DNA of 64,000 nt from assembly GCF_019175285.1 (NCBI RefSeq), contig NC_056529.1, positions 21,875,853 to 21,939,852 of the forward strand, written 5' to 3'. Positions 25,101 to 33,829 of the stretch are shown here, one piece after another. The translations under genes and the position numbers were made by a program. Positions within the stretch are counted from its first letter, which is position 1, and every line of letters begins with the position of its first letter. The notes below the pieces were generated by a model. It was not told where the DNA came from and made no database searches. It saw nothing but the letters and a program-made list of their open reading frames with translations. The stretch is from Sceloporus undulatus (taxonomy: Eukaryota > Chordata > Lepidosauria > Squamata > Phrynosomatidae).

Positions 25101-27360
25101 TAGGAGTATCAGATCTTAAGGCTTGGCCCTGAATCTCCAGTTTTGTATATCATCCTGTGGCATAAAATGAGGGTGCACATTCTCCAGTTTTGGGGGGCTT
25201 AGCTCCAGGTAGGAGTAAAGCACTTCATGCAAATTTCCAGCTCAGCTAATACATAGAACTGCAGCTTCCTACAGTTTCCAAGGGTGCAACTTGCAAAGAC
25301 TCTCCAAAAGATCTTTGGGTTCACTTAAGGTGCATCTGCACTGCAAAAATACAGTGGGCTCTTGGTATCCGCGGGGGTTTGGTTCCAGGATCCCCTGTGG
25401 ATACCCAAATCTGTGGATGTTCACATCCAATTAAATACAATGGAGAGTAAAATTGGCTCCCTTATATAAAATGGCAAAATTAAGATTTGCTATTTGGAAT
25501 TTATGTATTTATTTATTTTTTTAATATTTTCAAACTGTGGATGCTTGAATCTCTGGCTAAAAAAAATCTGTGGAGACGAAGGGCTGACTAACGCAGTTTG
25601 ACTCTGCTGTAATTGCCACAACTCAGAGCTATGGGATTCTGGGATTATAGCACTATGAAATACACTGGTACCCCGGGATACGAATGCGCCGCGTTACGAA
25701 ATTTCCGGGTTACGAAAAAAATGTATTTAAAAAAACTGTTCCGGGTTACGAATGTTTTTTCGGGTTACGAAAAAAAAATTGGTGCTTTTCGGCGCTATTT
25801 CACACCAAATCGCGGCTTTTCCCCATTAGCGCCTATGGGTTTTTCGGCTTACGAAGCCTTTCGGGTTACGAAAGCGGCGGCGGAACGAATTATTTTCATA
25901 ACCCGGGGGAGCCCTGTATAGCACTTTGAGGGGGTCAGGTTATGATTCCAAGCAAAGAAATAGGTAACATTTAGCCGGCCATGTTTGGTGGGGAAACCGA
26001 TAGTTACTGTCAATGTATATATATAAACATAAATACACATATACAGTTGGCCCTCCACATTTGTGGCTTTAACTTTTGTGGATTTGATTTTTTGCAGTTT
26101 TAATATGTTCTCTCTAGGAATCTCTAGGCCTTCCAGCAAAATTCTGCTGGAAATTGACCATAGAGTAGTGCTGGAGAACATAGAAGTGAGTAGAGAAAAC
26201 ACTTCTCTAGGCATTTGTAGGTCCTCTGCCACGATTCTATGATCAACCTCTGGCAGATGTTGAGCATAGAGTTGCAGTGGAGAACCTGAAGATTACTAGA
26301 GAGGTATTCGCTAAAAGAATAGTGTTTTTCTTATTTGCGGTTTTCCCACTTTCATGGGGATCCTTCAGCCCTAACCCCAGCGAATGTGGAGAACTCCCAA
26401 ATTTTCTTGACCCTCTGACTGTAAACCCACCTGAGGGTCGGTCTTTGTTTAGCTCCCCTCCATGATTTCCGCCTCGCTTTGTGCTCTTCCTTTCAGAAGA
26501 AGCTGTGAACGAAGTCAAGCGACAGGCCATGTCCGAGCTCCAGAAGGCTGTCTCCGATGCGGAACGCAAAGCCCATGAGCTGATCACGACGGAGCGTGCC
26601 AAGATGGAGCGTGCCCTGGCCGAAGCCAAGCGCCAGGCCTCGGAGGACGCCCTGACCGTCATTAACCAGCAGGAGGACTCCAGTGAGGTAGTGACACCCT
26701 CTCCCAACCTGGCGCTTGGCACGAGAATAGCAGGCTGGAAGCCGTAACCAATGACTCGGACGGGGGGCCCGTTGGCCAGGCTTGGTGGTCATGCCCCTCT
26801 CCGGCCAACCTTTTTCCTTTTTTTATCTTTTTCTCCTTGTCCCATTTCCTTAAATGTTATGAATTGATGGACCCGAGCCACGGCCCATTGGGAATCCGGC
26901 CAAAAGGGAGCGACTGCCAGTGCGTGCCCCAGTGAAGAGTAGACAGTTCAGGCTCTTAGCCTTGCTTCCCGCATGTCTTTCGCGCCGCCCTGACCTTCTG
27001 TGCTTTCGCCTTCCCCTGCAGAGCTGTTGGAACTGCGGGCGCAAGGCGAGCGAGACCTGCAGTGGATGCAACACGGCCCGCTACTGCGGATCTTTCTGCC
27101 AGCACAAAGATTGGGAGAAGCACCACCATGTCTGTGGGCAGACGCTCCAAGGACTCCAGGCCGCGGCAGCAAGCGGAGCACCATCTTCCGCAGGGATTGG
27201 CATGACGGTGGCGTCAACACAACCGGACGTGGTGGCCGGGGCAACCTCCATCGCCGCCGTGTCTGTTGTGGCAGGGAGCCCCAGTGATTCCAGCTCAACC
27301 GCAGCTTCACGTTCTGGGACGCCGGCCACACCGGTTCCTCTGGACACTGCGTCTCGCTAA
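7495..27360 (+). CDS. CBFA2T3: CBFA2T3 (MTG16/ETO2), transcriptional corepressor, 11 coding exons
   Basis: This is an ETO/MTG-family nuclear corepressor. The family is known to scaffold NCoR/SMRT, SIN3A and histone deacetylases on factors such as TAL1/LDB1 complexes in blood progenitors. Eleven exons join in frame with AG/GT borders and give 614 residues from the ATG at 7521. Counted from that Met: NHR1/TAFH about 109-205, NHR2 tetramer helix about 327-395, NHR3 coiled coil about 434-500, and MYND zinc finger 504-540 with ligands C504, C507, C515, C518, C524, C528, H536 and C540. A Ser/Ala/Pro-rich tail ends in PLDTASR. The first exon stays open 5' of the ATG, so a longer isoform with upstream exons outside the window is likely. 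CBFA2T2 and RUNX1T1 are paralogues; the [14 protein letters not shown]-like exon, the tail and the PABPN1L-TRAPPC2L-GALNS neighbours favour CBFA2T3. Confidence 0.95.
10095..10143. repeat. GTAT/AC microsatellite
   Basis: About eight GTAT units pass into an AC run. Confidence 0.95.
10540..10640 (-). mobile_element. SINE 3' end
   Basis: Only the CAA-type tail (as TTG/CTG repeats on the plus strand) and about 50 bp of BovB-like tail remain. Confidence 0.65.
11397..11600. repeat. Two tandem copies of a Tigger-like terminus plus AAT repeat
   Basis: Units of about 120 bp each contain a trinucleotide run, ATTGTATATAATGGGACT and a terminus with GTATCCACAGG...GGATACCAA. The structure repeats that at 17577-17818. 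Confidence 0.7.
11605..11768. repeat. Palindromic hAT-like MITE (truncated left end)
   Basis: The right arm ends TTACTTCTACAGTGCAGATG; the left arm is shortened. Confidence 0.6.
12590..12800 (+). mobile_element. 5S-rRNA-headed SINE
   Basis: The head TGTCTGATTTTGGAAGCTAA ... GTTAGTACTTGG matches the internal promoter region of 5S rRNA. The tail GTTGCCATAAGCC...ACTTGATGGCAC is BovB-like. 5S-headed SINEs are described in squamates. Confidence 0.75.
12898..13327. repeat. Palindromic hAT-like MITE split by a Tigger-like insertion
   Basis: The left arm (12898-13020) and right arm (13233-13327) belong together. The element at 13023-13230 lies between them, flanked by TA. Confidence 0.7.
13023..13230. 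mobile_element. Tigger-like (pogo-type) MITE
   Basis: The ends are CACTTGGCCCTCCGTATCC and the inverted GGATACCAAGGGTCCCCACC, with TA on both sides. They resemble the Tigger/MER2 end type seen in mammals. Confidence 0.7.
13446..13523 (+). CDS. CBFA2T3: CBFA2T3 coding exon b ([13 protein letters not shown])
   Basis: A TTGCAG acceptor precedes the exon and a GTAAGT donor follows. The translation ends in [14 protein letters not shown], the conserved MTG16 segment just before the [10 protein letters not shown] exon. Phase is 1 in and 1 out, matching both neighbours. Confidence 0.92.
13826..14056 (+). mobile_element. Full-length tRNA-headed SINE with Pol III boxes
   Basis: This is the best preserved copy. 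A tRNA-like head with a clear B box GGTTCGATTCC (13870-13880) is followed by the CORE-like segment and the BovB-like tail with CAA repeats. Confidence 0.82.
14130..14275 (-). mobile_element. Penelope-like repeat, family 2
   Basis: It contains GCCATGTTAGTCTGTAGAAT, the GATCTTGTAGCACC block and the inverted AGTAGACTGCAGTCTGC hairpin on the minus strand. Confidence 0.55.
15523..15660 (-). mobile_element. SINE 3' half
   Basis: TTG repeats, the GTGTGCCTTCAGGTCATTTC tail and part of the middle remain. Confidence 0.65.
16626..16867 (+). CDS. CBFA2T3: CBFA2T3 coding exon c (start of NHR1/TAFH)
   Basis: The translation runs from [15 protein letters not shown] through the beginning of the TAFH domain ([19 protein letters not shown]) to RTLVLGLV. 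The acceptor is TTGCAG. The donor is GTCAGT, weaker than usual but required by the join to NSTLTIEEF. Confidence 0.94.
16902..17577. mobile_element. Tigger-like MITE interrupted by a later insertion
   Basis: The left part (16902-16974) and right part (17449-17577) reconstitute the same layout as the copy at 13023-13230. The block at 16975-17446 is a younger element inside it. Confidence 0.7.
16975..17446. mobile_element. 472-bp DNA element with ATTTTCyGGnGTATAAGA ends
   Basis: The termini CTGTATTTTCTGGAGTATAA and the inverted CTTATACGCCGGAAAATACG are imperfect inverted repeats, flanked by TA duplications at 16973-16974 and 17447-17448. This indicates a Tc1/mariner-type mechanism. The interior has no transposase. 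Confidence 0.82.
17577..17818. repeat. Two further tandem units of the Tigger-like terminus (about 120 bp each)
   Basis: Each unit holds an AAC/AAT run, a CCCATTGTATAT... segment and a GGTATCCACAGGGGGTCCTG terminus that ends CCCACTGTAA. With the end of the preceding element they form a three-copy direct array. Confidence 0.75.
17938..18193. mobile_element. 256-bp palindromic TA-flanked element (GGGTTACGAA type)
   Basis: The ends CAGTGCTCCCTCGGGTTACG and the inverted CGGGATACGAATTACCC-like arm lie between TA dinucleotides. Internal GTTACGAA/TTCGTAAC motifs repeat many times, giving strong self-complementarity. A sister copy is at 25663-25916. Confidence 0.85.
18376..18465 (+). CDS. CBFA2T3: CBFA2T3 coding exon d (TAFH middle)
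   Basis: Thirty codons ([12 protein letters not shown] to FVIPFLK) form the middle of the TAFH/NHR1 domain, which is a protein-docking helical bundle in this family. The borders are CTGCAG and GTAAGC, phase 0 on both sides. Confidence 0.94.
18536..18705. repeat. Palindromic MITE
   Basis: The arms TATAGCTTTATTGATTTCAC and GTGAAACTATAGCTCTAT are inverted about 150 bp apart. Confidence 0.6.
18855..19085 (-). mobile_element. tRNA-headed SINE
   Basis: A minus-strand copy lacking the CAA repeat, with a C-run in the middle. Confidence 0.72.
19100..19240. mobile_element. Penelope-like repeat, family 2, two facing arms
   Basis: CACCTTTGAGATTAACTGTG and, inverted, TCTATCTCAAAGGTGCTACA enclose a short spacer with CTGATGAAGTA. 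Confidence 0.55.
19242..19480 (+). mobile_element. BovB/RTE-type LINE 3' end
   Basis: The end of an RTE ORF (GGCCACATTGCAAG ... GGTAACAATGCTGGGAAAAG ... GATGGATGGACTCA) is followed by the tail CAGAGTTGACTCTTAACAAC, the source-type tail of the SINEs here. Confidence 0.72.
20912..21105 (+). mobile_element. tRNA-headed SINE
   Basis: A plus-strand copy with head GTGGTGTAGTCGTTTGAGTG, ending before the CAA tail. Confidence 0.72.
21288..21469 (+). CDS. CBFA2T3: CBFA2T3 coding exon e (TAFH end)
   Basis: The exon encodes [18 protein letters not shown], the last TAFH helix, then [20 protein letters not shown]. It is preceded by a long polypyrimidine tract and CTAG, and followed by GTATGG, in phase 2. 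Confidence 0.94.
21555..21650 (-). mobile_element. Penelope-like repeat, family 2
   Basis: It contains CACCTTTGAGACTAACTGAA and the hairpin segment GTAGACTAGACTCTAC. Confidence 0.55.
21814..21860. repeat. GGAA microsatellite
   Basis: About eleven uninterrupted GGAA units; similar DNA lies at 30207-30259. Confidence 0.95.
22011..22261 (+). CDS. CBFA2T3: CBFA2T3 coding exon f (Pro/His-rich linker)
   Basis: The translation ([20 protein letters not shown] ... RYSPSNG ... [10 protein letters not shown]) matches the linker between NHR1 and NHR2. This copy carries an extra Pro/His-rich stretch ([18 protein letters not shown]) relative to the human protein as I recall it. Acceptor GCAG, donor GTGAGT, phase 1 out. 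Confidence 0.93.
22262..23071 (+). other. CBFA2T3: CBFA2T3 intron
   Basis: The intron contains the second copy of an unassigned repeat (22333-22475) and a short palindromic Tigger2/MER2-like MITE (22562-22640). Nothing else is recognised. Confidence 0.55.
22562..22640. repeat. Short palindromic Tigger2/MER2-like MITE
   Basis: TCTCCCTTATCCAAAAT and the inverted ATTTTGGATAAGGGAGA flank about 45 bp. It shares the ends of the longer copy at 51117-51700. Confidence 0.65.
23072..23157 (+). CDS. CBFA2T3: CBFA2T3 coding exon g (start of NHR2)
   Basis: The exon encodes [20 protein letters not shown] and EEWKHLNN, the first half of the NHR2 oligomerisation helix. Acceptor CCCAG, donor GTAGGC, phase 0 out. 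Confidence 0.94.
23158..23955 (+). other. CBFA2T3: CBFA2T3 intron with a short minisatellite
   Basis: The intron holds a degenerate tandem repeat (23381-23527). No other recognisable element is present. Confidence 0.6.
23381..23527. repeat. Degenerate minisatellite, unit about 28 bp
   Basis: About five units of the form ACTGGCATCCTGTGGATGAC plus GACAGAC lie in tandem with variation. Confidence 0.75.
23956..24151 (+). CDS. CBFA2T3: CBFA2T3 coding exon h (end of NHR2)
   Basis: The translation [20 protein letters not shown] continues into [20 protein letters not shown] and completes NHR2, the tetramer-forming helix needed for corepressor function in the family. Acceptor GCAG, donor GTATCA, phase 1 out. 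Confidence 0.94.
24152..24795 (+). other. CBFA2T3: CBFA2T3 intron
   Basis: The intron mainly carries imperfect inverted copies of a MITE with a GGACTACAGCTCCCAG-type end (24380-24650). No coding signal. Confidence 0.5.
24796..24864 (+). CDS. CBFA2T3: CBFA2T3 coding exon i ([11 protein letters not shown])
   Basis: The 69-nt exon encodes [20 protein letters not shown] and KA, leading into NHR3. Acceptor GTCAG, donor GTGAGT, phase 1 in and out. Confidence 0.93.
25352..25588. mobile_element. Tigger-like MITE
   Basis: It starts CAGTGGGCTCTTGGTATCC and ends GAAGGGCTGAC between TA dinucleotides. Confidence 0.72.
25663..25916. mobile_element. 254-bp palindromic TA-flanked element, sister of 17938-18193
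   Basis: The ends CACTGGTACCCCGGGATACG and the inverted CCCGGGGGAGCCCTG are flanked by TA. The interior repeats GGGTTACGAA. Confidence 0.82.
26042..26398. mobile_element. Tigger-like element (CAGTTGGCCCTCCACAT type)
   Basis: The left end CAGTTGGCCCTCCACATTTG and the right end GCGAATGTGGAGAACTCCC are inverted. A related copy is at 56785-57275. Confidence 0.6.
26497..26687 (+). CDS. CBFA2T3: CBFA2T3 coding exon j (NHR3 coiled coil)
   Basis: The exon encodes [20 protein letters not shown] and then [20 protein letters not shown], a charged coiled coil identical in style to NHR3, the region implicated in PKA RII binding in MTG proteins. Acceptor TTTCAG, donor GTAGTG, phase 0 out. Confidence 0.95.
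26688..27021 (+). other. CBFA2T3: CBFA2T3 last intron
   Basis: This is a short 334-nt intron with no recognised repeat. Confidence 0.7.
27022..27360 (+). CDS. CBFA2T3: CBFA2T3 terminal coding exon k (MYND zinc finger and tail)
   Basis: The exon begins [20 protein letters not shown] and continues [18 protein letters not shown], a complete MYND finger that binds corepressor peptides in this family. A low-complexity Ser/Ala/Val/Thr tail follows and ends PLDTASR before TAA at 27358-27360. The tail has diverged from the mammalian proteins, as is common for this region. Confidence 0.95.
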   Translation, partial: SCWNCGRKASETCSGCNTARYCGSFCQHKDWEKHHHVCGQTLQGLQAAAASGAPSSAGIGMTVASTQPDVVAGATSIAAVSVVAGSPSDSSSTAASRSGTPATPVPLDTASR

Positions 27361-28374
27361 GACAGACCGGAGAGGGAAAAAGGAAACCGGGAAACTGACC
27401 AAGAATAGTTGCCGCTTCTTCTTCTGCTGCTGCTGCTGCTGCTACCAGTTCTCTCCAAATGAAAAATAAAAATATAAAAGACACAAAACTGCATTGAATG
27501 CAAATCCTCAGCTACCTGACACGTATTTGACCTCCAAAACGACCTCTATCTCTCACACGAAATCCTCATGACTTCTCAAAAACCTGGGCTTTAAGTGGAG
27601 TTAAGGGGAAAAAAACCCAACCTGCTCCGTTCACTTGTCAATTTTTTAAAAATACTTATGATGATGATGACGCTGATGATGCTAATGACGATACGTCTTA
27701 CCAATATGATTTGGGGGAATTTATGATTTGATTTTGATTATTATTTTTTCGGATGAGGAATTTGTCTGCAGGTATACAGTATATACCGCACATCTGGACT
27801 CAGGGGTCGGGGAAGGACGCCACGAAAGACGATAACTTCCGTCTGCATTTCTGCCGGAGATGTGTTCAAGAAAAAGACGTGAAAGGAGTGAACGGAGGGA
27901 AAAACAAAAAAACTTTTCCCTGAAAGGAGAAAAGGAAAGAAGGCAGAGGAATAAGCATTTTTTTTTAAAGAGGTAAACCATTTCAGTTACAAAAAGCAAG
28001 ATCTTTTTTTTCTTTTTTGTAAAAAAAATGAATAAAAATAAACCATAAAAACATCAAACTCTTTGGCTTTAAGTAAAACAGAAACGAAAACAAAAAAGAG
28101 AAAAATCCAAAAAAAGAACCCGACGAAACCAAGTGAAGGAAGCTTACCTGTAAACTACCTTGCTAGTTAGCCAAGAAGATACCAGATTCACCTCTGTTCC
28201 AAAGGAAACCCAAAAAATACAAAAACCAGAAAGAAAAAAGATCCAAACGTTTTTTCCACTGCCAAAGTTTCTTTCGTCCTTTCTTTCTTTTTCGTTCGTT
28301 TCTTCGTTCGGTTGCTTGCTTGGTTGGTTCCTTCTTTCTCCTCGTTTCTGTGGGGAGTGGTTGTTATTTTTTCT

Positions 28375-28399
28375 CATATATATATATATATATATATAT
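28375..28399. repeat. TA microsatellite in the CBFA2T3 3' UTR
   Basis: About twelve uninterrupted AT units. Confidence 0.95.
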
Positions 28400-29813
28400 G
28401 CAATATATTTTTTTTTGTTTTTGTTTTTTTGCAAATGAGGAGTAACACATCTTACTGGTCCGGCAGAGCGACGGCAACTTTCTACCAACGACGGTTTTTG
28501 TTGTTGCTGCTGCTGCTGGTGGTGGAAATTTCGTCTCCTCGCGGTTCTTGGATTCGGGCGGGAGGGGGCTGCGTGCACTTGGACCTTTGCCACGTTTCAG
28601 TGTACCCTTGAAGGAGGACAAGATGTGCAAGTTAAGGGATCCGAAGATTTCTTTCCATTCCCCCCCCCCTTTAAAATAAAGCAAAAAAAAAACCCACACC
28701 TATACACACACACAAAAAGAGATATCCACCACTTTTGTGCAAGTCTGAATGCAAGTTTGTGTGTCTGTGTGTGTGTATGGATGCAGCAGAAACTCTTCCT
28801 CCAGCTCCTTTAGTGGGTGGATTATAAAGCTTTTGCAGTTTTAAAAAGAAATAAATTCAAAGAGCATTAAAAAGAACATTGAAAGGCCACTGCCCAGCTA
28901 GCCAGCCTGTTCCAGAGAGAGCACTGTTTTCAGAAATACCTGTGATATATATCCTTTTTGCCCATCCTTGACCGTTCCCCGCTCCCCTCCGGCTCCAAAT
29001 GCGAGCAAACAGTAACTCTGCCCACTAGGACTTTCTGCCTGGAGTTGTCTTTTTCACCACTACCTCTCTCTGCCCTCCATAACCTACCAAATCCCAGGCA
29101 GATTTTCACCCTGGCTTCTTCCAAGCACCCACCCAAGTCAAAAAGAAAAAGTGTTTTTGTCATTCTCTGCCCCTCTTCCGAAGACTCTGTTGGCAGCCTG
29201 TAAATATTAAAAAACCCGGTTGTACTGTCCCACGTCTTTCCACGGTCTTCTCCGCCAGTCCTGCATCTTCCAAGGGTCCTTCTGTCCCCCAACCCTGACC
29301 CTCTTCGGCAGTCTGGGTTTCCTTCTCTTCTTGTCAGCAATTGTCTTCCGTCCCCATCAGGTTTTTAGCAATGCTTTCCGGGAGGAGACCCACAGATGCA
29401 TGTCTGGGGGAGACGATGTCGTTTGATTGCATTTCTTGCATCGTTGTACAAAGCGCTGAGGACGGGAGTGCAATATAAAAGGGGAATGGAGGGAACGGTG
29501 GGGCTGCAGGGAGGGAGACCTCAGACAGATCGCCCAGGCATATGGGCTCAGGGCAGGAATCCTGTACCGTTAAATGTGAATGTATATAGTATTTGGAAAG
29601 GTCCAAAAATACTAATAATTATGTGGATGATGATGATGATGAGATGTTTGCCAAATAATAGAAGCCACTGAAATATGTAAAGGTTAGGAAAACAGGCTTC
29701 CAAAGAAAAACATCCATGCGCTCCTTTGGAGGTGTTGTTTTTCTGGAATTCACAGAATTCATCATGTTATTGACTTTCGTTTTTATTTATTTCCTTCCCC
29801 TCTCTACTCTTGA

Positions 29814-29819
29814 AATAAA
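29814..29819 (+). promoter_or_regulatory. CBFA2T3: Candidate main poly(A) signal of CBFA2T3
   Basis: An AATAAA hexamer sits at the end of the repeat-free block; MITE copies resume about 60 bp later. Proximal hexamers at 27465-27470 and 28031-28036 could be alternative sites. Confidence 0.45.
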
Positions 29820-30206
29820 AAAGGTTCTAGCACTTATTACTTCTGTGACTAACTGACTGGGGAAGCCAGAGTAAAGCTTGGGGGGAAGTTACCTTTTGGA
29901 TTACAACTCCCAACATCCCACAGGTTGCTTTGGCCACATTGCCTGGGCAGTTTCTGGGAGCTGTAGTCCAGAGAAGGAGCTTCCCAAAGCTTTAGCATGG
30001 AGACGGCATTGTGTCCCTTCTCTTAGCACTTTGGATCCCTGCGCCTCCTGTTATCGTCAGTCCTACAATTCCTATATGGGAAGATGTTCGGATACTTCTC
30101 ACTGCTTTTGAGCCTTTCCTCCGTTTGTATGTTTTCCTGTGGTCCACATGTCAGCCTTAGCAGAATTTGTGGCCAACTGTAGCAAGAACCTCTTCATTTT
30201 AGCGAA

Positions 30207-30259
30207 ACAAGAAGGAAAGGAAGGGAGGGAGGAAGGAAGGAAGGAAGGAAGGAAGGAAA
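30207..30259. repeat. GGAA-rich microsatellite
   Basis: A purine-only run of GGAA and GGGA units. Confidence 0.9.
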
Positions 30260-31699
30260 AGAGCCAGCCTGGTCCACCAGAGAGCCACTGAACTTCAGAG
30301 AGCCATTGAATAGCTGAGTTGGAAGGGATATCAAATCCAACCCATTGCCGGTGCAGTTACAAAGCACAGAAAGAAATAATGGGGGCCAAAAATTACTCAA
30401 GACATTTTTTTGCCTCCAAAGGTTGGGAAAGTTACTTTATTTAAACTCTTTTTATCCCCAAAGGGTTTGGGCAGTTGTAGTTTGCAGATATACTAGAATA
30501 GATTTCTCTCTTTCATACACACACACCCCCCTTGTTACCTTGCATTACCTGCCTCCAGTTTGGGGTCTTTACAAACAAAAAGAAGGCATAACAGACCCAC
30601 TTTTTTTGCACTAGCAGAGAGAATTAGCGTTCCACATTTCTCACATGGTGTTTGTGCATGGTTTGTTTCTCTAATCATTGTCCTGAAAAGAACTAATATA
30701 TAAAATGGAGTGTTTATGCTGTGAATTAGGGCCTCGTGCTATTCTTCATTTCTTTGCTAAACTTGCTCTTCTGCTTGGAAGTTTGCAGAAACCGGGAAAG
30801 CAAAGGCTGCCCTTCCCAGAATCTGGCTTTGCTCCGGAGGTTATTTGGGGCGGAGAGGTTGAAGCCGTTCAAAATAACCTCTCCATATGTTCTGGGATTT
30901 TAGCAGCTTTGGGTGTTAGCCGTTTTCTCGTTCGCCCGGTGTCCAGACCTTGTGGGACTACCTCCAACTGGCGGAGAAACTGTAGACAGATGGAAATCCT
31001 TAGGAATTAGCAGTATGCCAGGAGATAAAGGTTGTTTTCTCTCTCTCTGTTATAATTGTTATTTTCAGACCAAAAGCTAAAAGGAAAAAATGGGGGAAGG
31101 GACTCGTTTTCTGGGCTATTTCAGTCGCTGACCCAAATCTGATAGCTTTAATGGTATTCTAGTGTGACCTCTCCCAAATATCTAACTTTACCAAAATGGT
31201 TCCCAACCAAAGCAGAATGTCGGTGGCCAGACATCCCCATCGGCCATGCTCTTTTGAGCACAGAAGGATCAAATTCACACCATTTTTACAAGGATTTTTC
31301 ACATAGAATGTTTTTTCTTAAAAGACAGGCTGTTGATTCAGTTTGTGAGTCCCAGGCTATGATTCACGCCGCAGCCTTCCAGAATCCAGATGACACAAGG
31401 ATATGGTGTCATTCCTCAACCTTTTGATCTGGACTGATGCCACTTGGAAGGTTGGCTTGATGCAGCCAAGTCTGTGGGTTAGACACATCTTGCATTGAAT
31501 GTGCCAAGTTAAAAACAACAACAACAAGTGGTCAACTGGTCATCCATCCAACTCCTTACTTTGGAAATTGATAGCTTGATTCTGATCCCTGTATGTAAGC
31601 AAATGGCTTCTCAACTCACATTCTTTGAGCGGTTGTTGGTTCTTAATCACATCTTCTTTGGTTGCCCCCATCTTTTCCATCTCTCTCTCTCCAGATTAT

Positions 31700-31926
31700 T
31701 GGTGCTCTTGTGTGCCTTCAAGCCGTTTCTGACTTATGGCGAACCTACCATGGGCTTTTCTTGGCAAGATTTCTTCAGAGAAGGTTTGCCACTGCCTTCC
31801 TTTGAGGACGAGAGAGTGCAACTTACCCAAAGTCATCCAATGGGCTTCCATGGATAATCAGGGATTTGAACCCTTGACTCTTGAAGTCCTACTTCAGCAT
31901 CAAACAGTTATGCCACAATGGCTCTA
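31700..31926 (-). mobile_element. tRNA-headed SINE
   Basis: A minus-strand copy with tail TGTGCCTTCAAGCCGTTTCT and a degenerate head. Confidence 0.72.
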
Positions 31927-33829
31927 AATTCTTCCATATTCACTGAATTATGAGACCGTCTCAGATCTCTCTCTCGCTCTTCCTCCAAGTTCTTGATTCC
32001 TGTCCTGTGCCTCTCTTGCTGCAGCTAGTCTGTGTTTCACTAAAAAGGAATAGGTTCTTCTCATGAAACAAAGCACCAAAGCATACCTCTCCTGGTCTTA
32101 TCCAGATTGATAGAAGGAGGACAGGTTCTCGCAAGAGAGCTTCTTGGGTTTTGTGAGGGTTTGCTAGACATTGTCGCCTCTGCTTTCACTTACTCCGTCA
32201 TTTTGGACAGGCTGCTTGTTGCGATATCCTGAATCTGAGCTAGGGTTCGTCCAAAGTCTTTTTTAAAAACCAGGGCATCATTTTCTGAGGTCGTCTTATG
32301 GTTTGAAGAACAAATTTCCTCCTGTTGTTTTATTTTGAATGGAATTGTAGTGCTATAGTGCAAATGTGCCACTTGACTGGCACATTATAACTCTTTTTGA
32401 AAAGAGAATGCAGCGAAGGAGACTTTTTTTCCCTTCCAGTATGTCTTGGAATTAAAAGAGCGGGAACAAGATGTTGCAGCTGGTGCCCGGAATTGCCAGA
32501 AAATAATCTGGGATGATAGAAATGCTGTTTGGATCATTTAAAAAACCTGAAAACTAAAGCAACAAATACTGCAGTCTCCTAAAATATATGCCTCATCTGG
32601 AAGAGTCTGGCTTTACTGCATTATCCTTTGCTTCTGCTATCTTCCCCCAGTATACAAAATAGGAAGCTGGCACCTTGGTTTGATGCAATAACTTTCTCTC
32701 CACATGGGAGTTCCTTTGGCTACAAAAGATCTGCCTTCCAAAATGAGAAATGTGAAGTTTTGACATTTCCTTCCAACCCTCAGTTTTCCCTGTTGAATTG
32801 CTCCTATGTGTCTAGTACAACTTGGCAGGAGAGAGTGCCATTGTGACCAAGCATCTGATGGATTCATTTCCTCCTAGGGTCATGCTTGGGATGCCCACCC
32901 TCATAGTTCAATTTGTGCAAAAGTGTGGCATGCAAAAAAGTAAGTGGTGTTGGCCATTTTCTTTTGTGCAAAGATACTTTTGGAGAATGATCTGGATGAA
33001 GGGCAAACGGTGACATACAGTTCTCTTGGAAAGGGATGCTTTTCCCATGTTATGTTCCATCGCACACGAAGAAGTAGATGTGGAATTCGTGTCAGATGTG
33101 GCCCTCAGTCTCTTGGGGGAGAACCTTTGCTCGGAGGGTTGAAAACAAAATGAGAGGGAAAGGGAGAGAAAAAGGCTCACACAGAAATGAACAGAATTCC
33201 AATCTAGCTTTAAAACTCCGCTTCTGAGCTTCAGCAGATGGGCAAATTCTGGGAACCCAGCCAGTTCCAACCGTTCTAGAATCCCCTCAACCCTCCAAAA
33301 GAAAGGAAAAACAAGTGGCTCAGGAGCAGAATCTGGCTCAGATCCTTCCAAAACACATCCTTGGCCCTGGCTGGCCCTGGATCTCCTTTCCTTGGAGGAC
33401 TCAGGTCTCTTTCCCACTGCACTACTATAGCATGATGATCCCACTTTAGCTGCTATGGATGCATCCGATGGAACCTGGCATTTATAATTTGGGGAAAGGC
33501 TTAGAATCCCACAATTCTCTAACTTTAGTCCTCTAGGTCACTGGCTCCCAAGCTTTGGTCCTCCATTTAGTTTGGACTTTAGCTCCAAGAACCCTCAGCC
33601 AATTTGGCCAGCAGTCAAGAGTTATGGAAGTTGAAGTCCAAATCATCTGGAGGACCAAAAGTTGGGGACCGCTGCTTTCAGTGGTTTGGACTTCATCTCC
33701 TAGAACTCCTGACTGGGACCTTTGAAAGAGAATTTGAAACACTGCATAAAGCCAGAAATCTCAAAACTATATAGGATGGAGCCATGGCAGTTTGGGTGGT
33801 ATCAAAAGCACTATAACTGTGCAGTGTGT

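Larger units (their letters stand above)
25327..25921. mobile_element. hAT-like MITE carrying two later insertions
   Basis: MITE pieces (25327-25349 and 25591-25660) surround a Tigger-like copy (25352-25588) and abut a palindromic GGGTTACGAA-type element (25663-25916). TA duplications border each insertion. Confidence 0.75.
24865..26496 (+). other. CBFA2T3: CBFA2T3 intron with a three-deep transposon nest
   Basis: The intron contains the nest at 25327-25921 and a Tigger-like element (26042-26398) that ends about 100 bp before the next exon. Confidence 0.65.
27361..29835 (+). other. CBFA2T3: CBFA2T3 3' untranslated region (proximal, about 2.5 kb)
   Basis: After the stop codon about 2.5 kb contain no recognisable interspersed element, only A/T-rich runs, a TA microsatellite (28375-28399) and GAT-type triplet runs. 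Introns and intergenic DNA on both sides are crowded with transposons, so the simplest reading is an exonic 3' UTR under constraint. AATAAA hexamers lie at 27465, 28031 and 29814. The last is followed by a G/T-rich stretch and returning repeats, so it is my preferred main site. Confidence 0.6.

Noticed and set aside
7495-27360. Assignment to RUNX1T1 or CBFA2T2
   Set aside because: The domains are shared, but the N-terminal exon pair, the PLDTASR tail and the neighbouring genes fit CBFA2T3.
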